From Patescibacteria group bacterium UBA1449 (GTDB lineage: Bacteria; Patescibacteriota; Microgenomatia; UBA1400; UBA1449), in the NCBI GenBank assembly GCA_002335355.1, contig DCTD01000099.1, positions 997 to 6,738 on the forward strand: 5,742 nt of DNA, written 5' to 3'. Of the stretch, positions 5,408 through 5,742 are shown one piece after another. The position numbers were made by a program, and so were the translations under genes. Below the pieces are notes generated by a model. The model saw nothing but the letters and a program-made list of their open reading frames with translations, was not told the DNA's origin and searched no databases. Position 1 is the stretch's first letter. Each line of letters opens with the position of its first letter.

Positions 5408-5436
5408 ATTATATAGTGCTTTCGCGTTTTTTTCAA
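5408..5436 (-). promoter_or_regulatory. Housekeeping (sigma-70-type) promoter for rplC and downstream genes
   Basis: On the minus strand, TTGAAA (5436-5431) is separated by exactly 17 bases from TATAAT (5413-5408). The -10 box is a perfect match and the -35 box a five-of-six match to consensus, with the optimal spacing, in the direction of rplC. Transcription should start near 5402-5400, giving a leader of about 115 nt. In AT-rich DNA a TATAAT alone would mean little; the paired boxes with 17-bp spacing between two genes oriented the same way make this credible. No start site has been mapped. Confidence 0.75.
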
Positions 5437-5442
5437 AAGCAA

Positions 5443-5452
5443 TTCTCGAGAA
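5443..5452. repeat. Ten-bp palindrome just upstream of the -35 box
   Basis: TTCTCGAGAA (5443-5452) is a perfect palindrome ending 6 bases before the -35 hexamer. The position would suit an activator or repressor half-site pair. Ten-bp palindromes are not rare, so this is a position-based suggestion only. Confidence 0.3.
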
Positions 5453-5476
5453 ACCTAAATCTCAAATTGCAAACGC

Positions 5477-5500
5477 CAAACGTACGTTTGACATTTGTCA
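5477..5500. repeat. Overlapping palindromes downstream of rpsJ
   Basis: CAAACGTACGTTTG (5477-5490) is a perfect 14-bp palindrome, overlapped by TGACATTTGTCA (5489-5500), a 5-bp inverted repeat around two bases. On the minus strand no T-tract follows, so this is not a standard intrinsic terminator. It may be an operator, an mRNA 3'-end stem for rpsJ or a processing site. Confidence 0.5.
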
Positions 5501-5514
5501 TTTGTTATCCTAGG

Positions 5515-5742
5515 TTACATCTTGATTTCAATGCCAACACCAGCTGGTAACTCTAAATGCATTAATGAATCAATCGTTTTCTCACTTGGACTAACAATGT
5601 CAATCAATCTTTTATGAGTTAAAACTTGAAAATGCTCCCGAGAATCTTTATCAGTATGTGGACTGGTAAGTACAGGAAACTTTTTGCGCTTAGTAGGTAG
5701 TGGTACTGGACCAACTACCTTAGCTCCGGTCGATAGAGCCGT
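5515..5742 (-). CDS. rpsJ: Small-subunit ribosomal protein S10 (uS10), C-terminal three quarters
   Basis: S10 is a 30S head protein that also binds NusB in transcription antitermination complexes (NusE). The right edge of the window falls exactly on a codon boundary. The 75 codons present begin [18 protein letters not shown] and end [11 protein letters not shown] before TAA at 5517-5515. Visible family motifs are [27 protein letters not shown] and [10 protein letters not shown]. Alignment with Escherichia coli S10 suggests that about 27 N-terminal residues are missing because of the window edge, not because of damage. The next gene, rplC, is 229 bases away instead of the usual few bases, which suggests that rpsJ belongs to a preceding transcription unit, as where rpsJ follows tuf. 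Confidence 0.98.
   Translation of the reverse strand, partial: TALSTGAKVVGPVPLPTKRKKFPVLTSPHTDKDSREHFQVLTHKRLIDIVSPSEKTIDSLMHLELPAGVGIEIKM

Larger units (their letters stand above)
5286..5514 (-). promoter_or_regulatory. rpsJ-rplC intergenic region with promoter, leader and attenuator-like terminator
   Basis: This is the only sizeable gene-free stretch in the window. From rpsJ towards rplC it holds a palindrome cluster (5477-5500), a small palindrome (5443-5452), a promoter (5408-5436), an A-rich leader beginning near 5401 with a repeated AAGCGCA and a possible eight-codon ORF, an alternative hairpin (5308-5330) and an intrinsic terminator (5290-5320) directly before rplC. I see no tRNA, no known riboswitch pattern and no protein-coding gene of normal size here on either strand. 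The arrangement resembles an attenuated ribosomal-protein leader in purpose, but I recognise no described leader family. Confidence 0.8.

Noticed and set aside
5477..5500. Intrinsic terminator for rpsJ at the palindromes
   Set aside because: No run of T follows the stems on the minus strand and the stem cores are weak; the hairpin at 5300-5320 is a far better terminator.
5286..5514. Known riboswitch or T-box in the rpsJ-rplC gap
   Set aside because: I looked for conserved T-box or metabolite riboswitch core patterns and saw none; the leader is short and A-rich.
1..5742. Mobile element, CRISPR array, tRNA or horizontally acquired insert
   Set aside because: The genes are contiguous and in canonical order from edge to edge, with no terminal repeats, spacers, integrase genes or tRNA-like folds seen.

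Overview
The window is a bacterial ribosomal-protein gene cluster of the conserved S10-spc type, read entirely from the minus strand. In the direction of transcription, from high to low coordinates, the order is rpsJ (S10, 5' end outside the window), a 229-base gap, rplC (L3), rplD (L4), rplW (L23), rplB (L2), rpsS (S19), rplV (L22), rpsC (S3), rplP (L16), rpmC (L29), rpsQ (S17), rplN (L14) and the first codons of what should be rplX (L24). The order is canonical and no gene is missing, inserted or broken. Apart from the rpsJ-rplC gap, intergenic distances are only 1 to about 35 bases, and all twelve visible stop codons are TAA.

The DNA is AT-rich. Several proteins are compact or carry unusual residues: L3 has lost the usual K-x-G-M-T-Q signature near its N-terminus and has an acidic C-terminal tail, L22 has an AAS-R-G-R hairpin in place of PRA-R-G-R, S19 reads [16 protein letters not shown], and L4 has an HGDRRSPIMVGGG loop. 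From memory of these families, this fits a candidate-phyla-radiation (Patescibacteria, perhaps Microgenomates) bacterium better than a Proteobacterium or Firmicute. No database search was possible, so this is an inference of moderate confidence. UGA shows no sign of being recoded.

The stretch that differs from a routine S10 operon is the rpsJ-rplC gap (5286-5514). It holds a near-consensus housekeeping promoter (TTGAAA, 17 bp, TATAAT) that should start a leader of about 115 nt. That leader ends in a perfect 9-bp GC-centred hairpin followed by T7-G-T6, which is a textbook intrinsic terminator, and its T-tract ends 4 bases before the rplC ATG. The promoter lies upstream of the terminator, so every rplC transcript must read through it; this is the geometry of an attenuator. 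Two further elements overlap it: an alternative 8-bp hairpin that cannot coexist with the terminator, and a seven-codon ORF that starts in the terminator loop behind a GGTGA sequence and stops 2 bases before rplC. rplC has no Shine-Dalgarno sequence of its own.

In Escherichia coli the S10 operon is attenuated by L4 through a leader upstream of rpsJ. Here the control point appears to have moved downstream of rpsJ, so that L3-L4-L23-L2-S19-L22-S3-L16-L29-S17-L14-(L24) would form the regulated unit, with rpsJ in a preceding unit.
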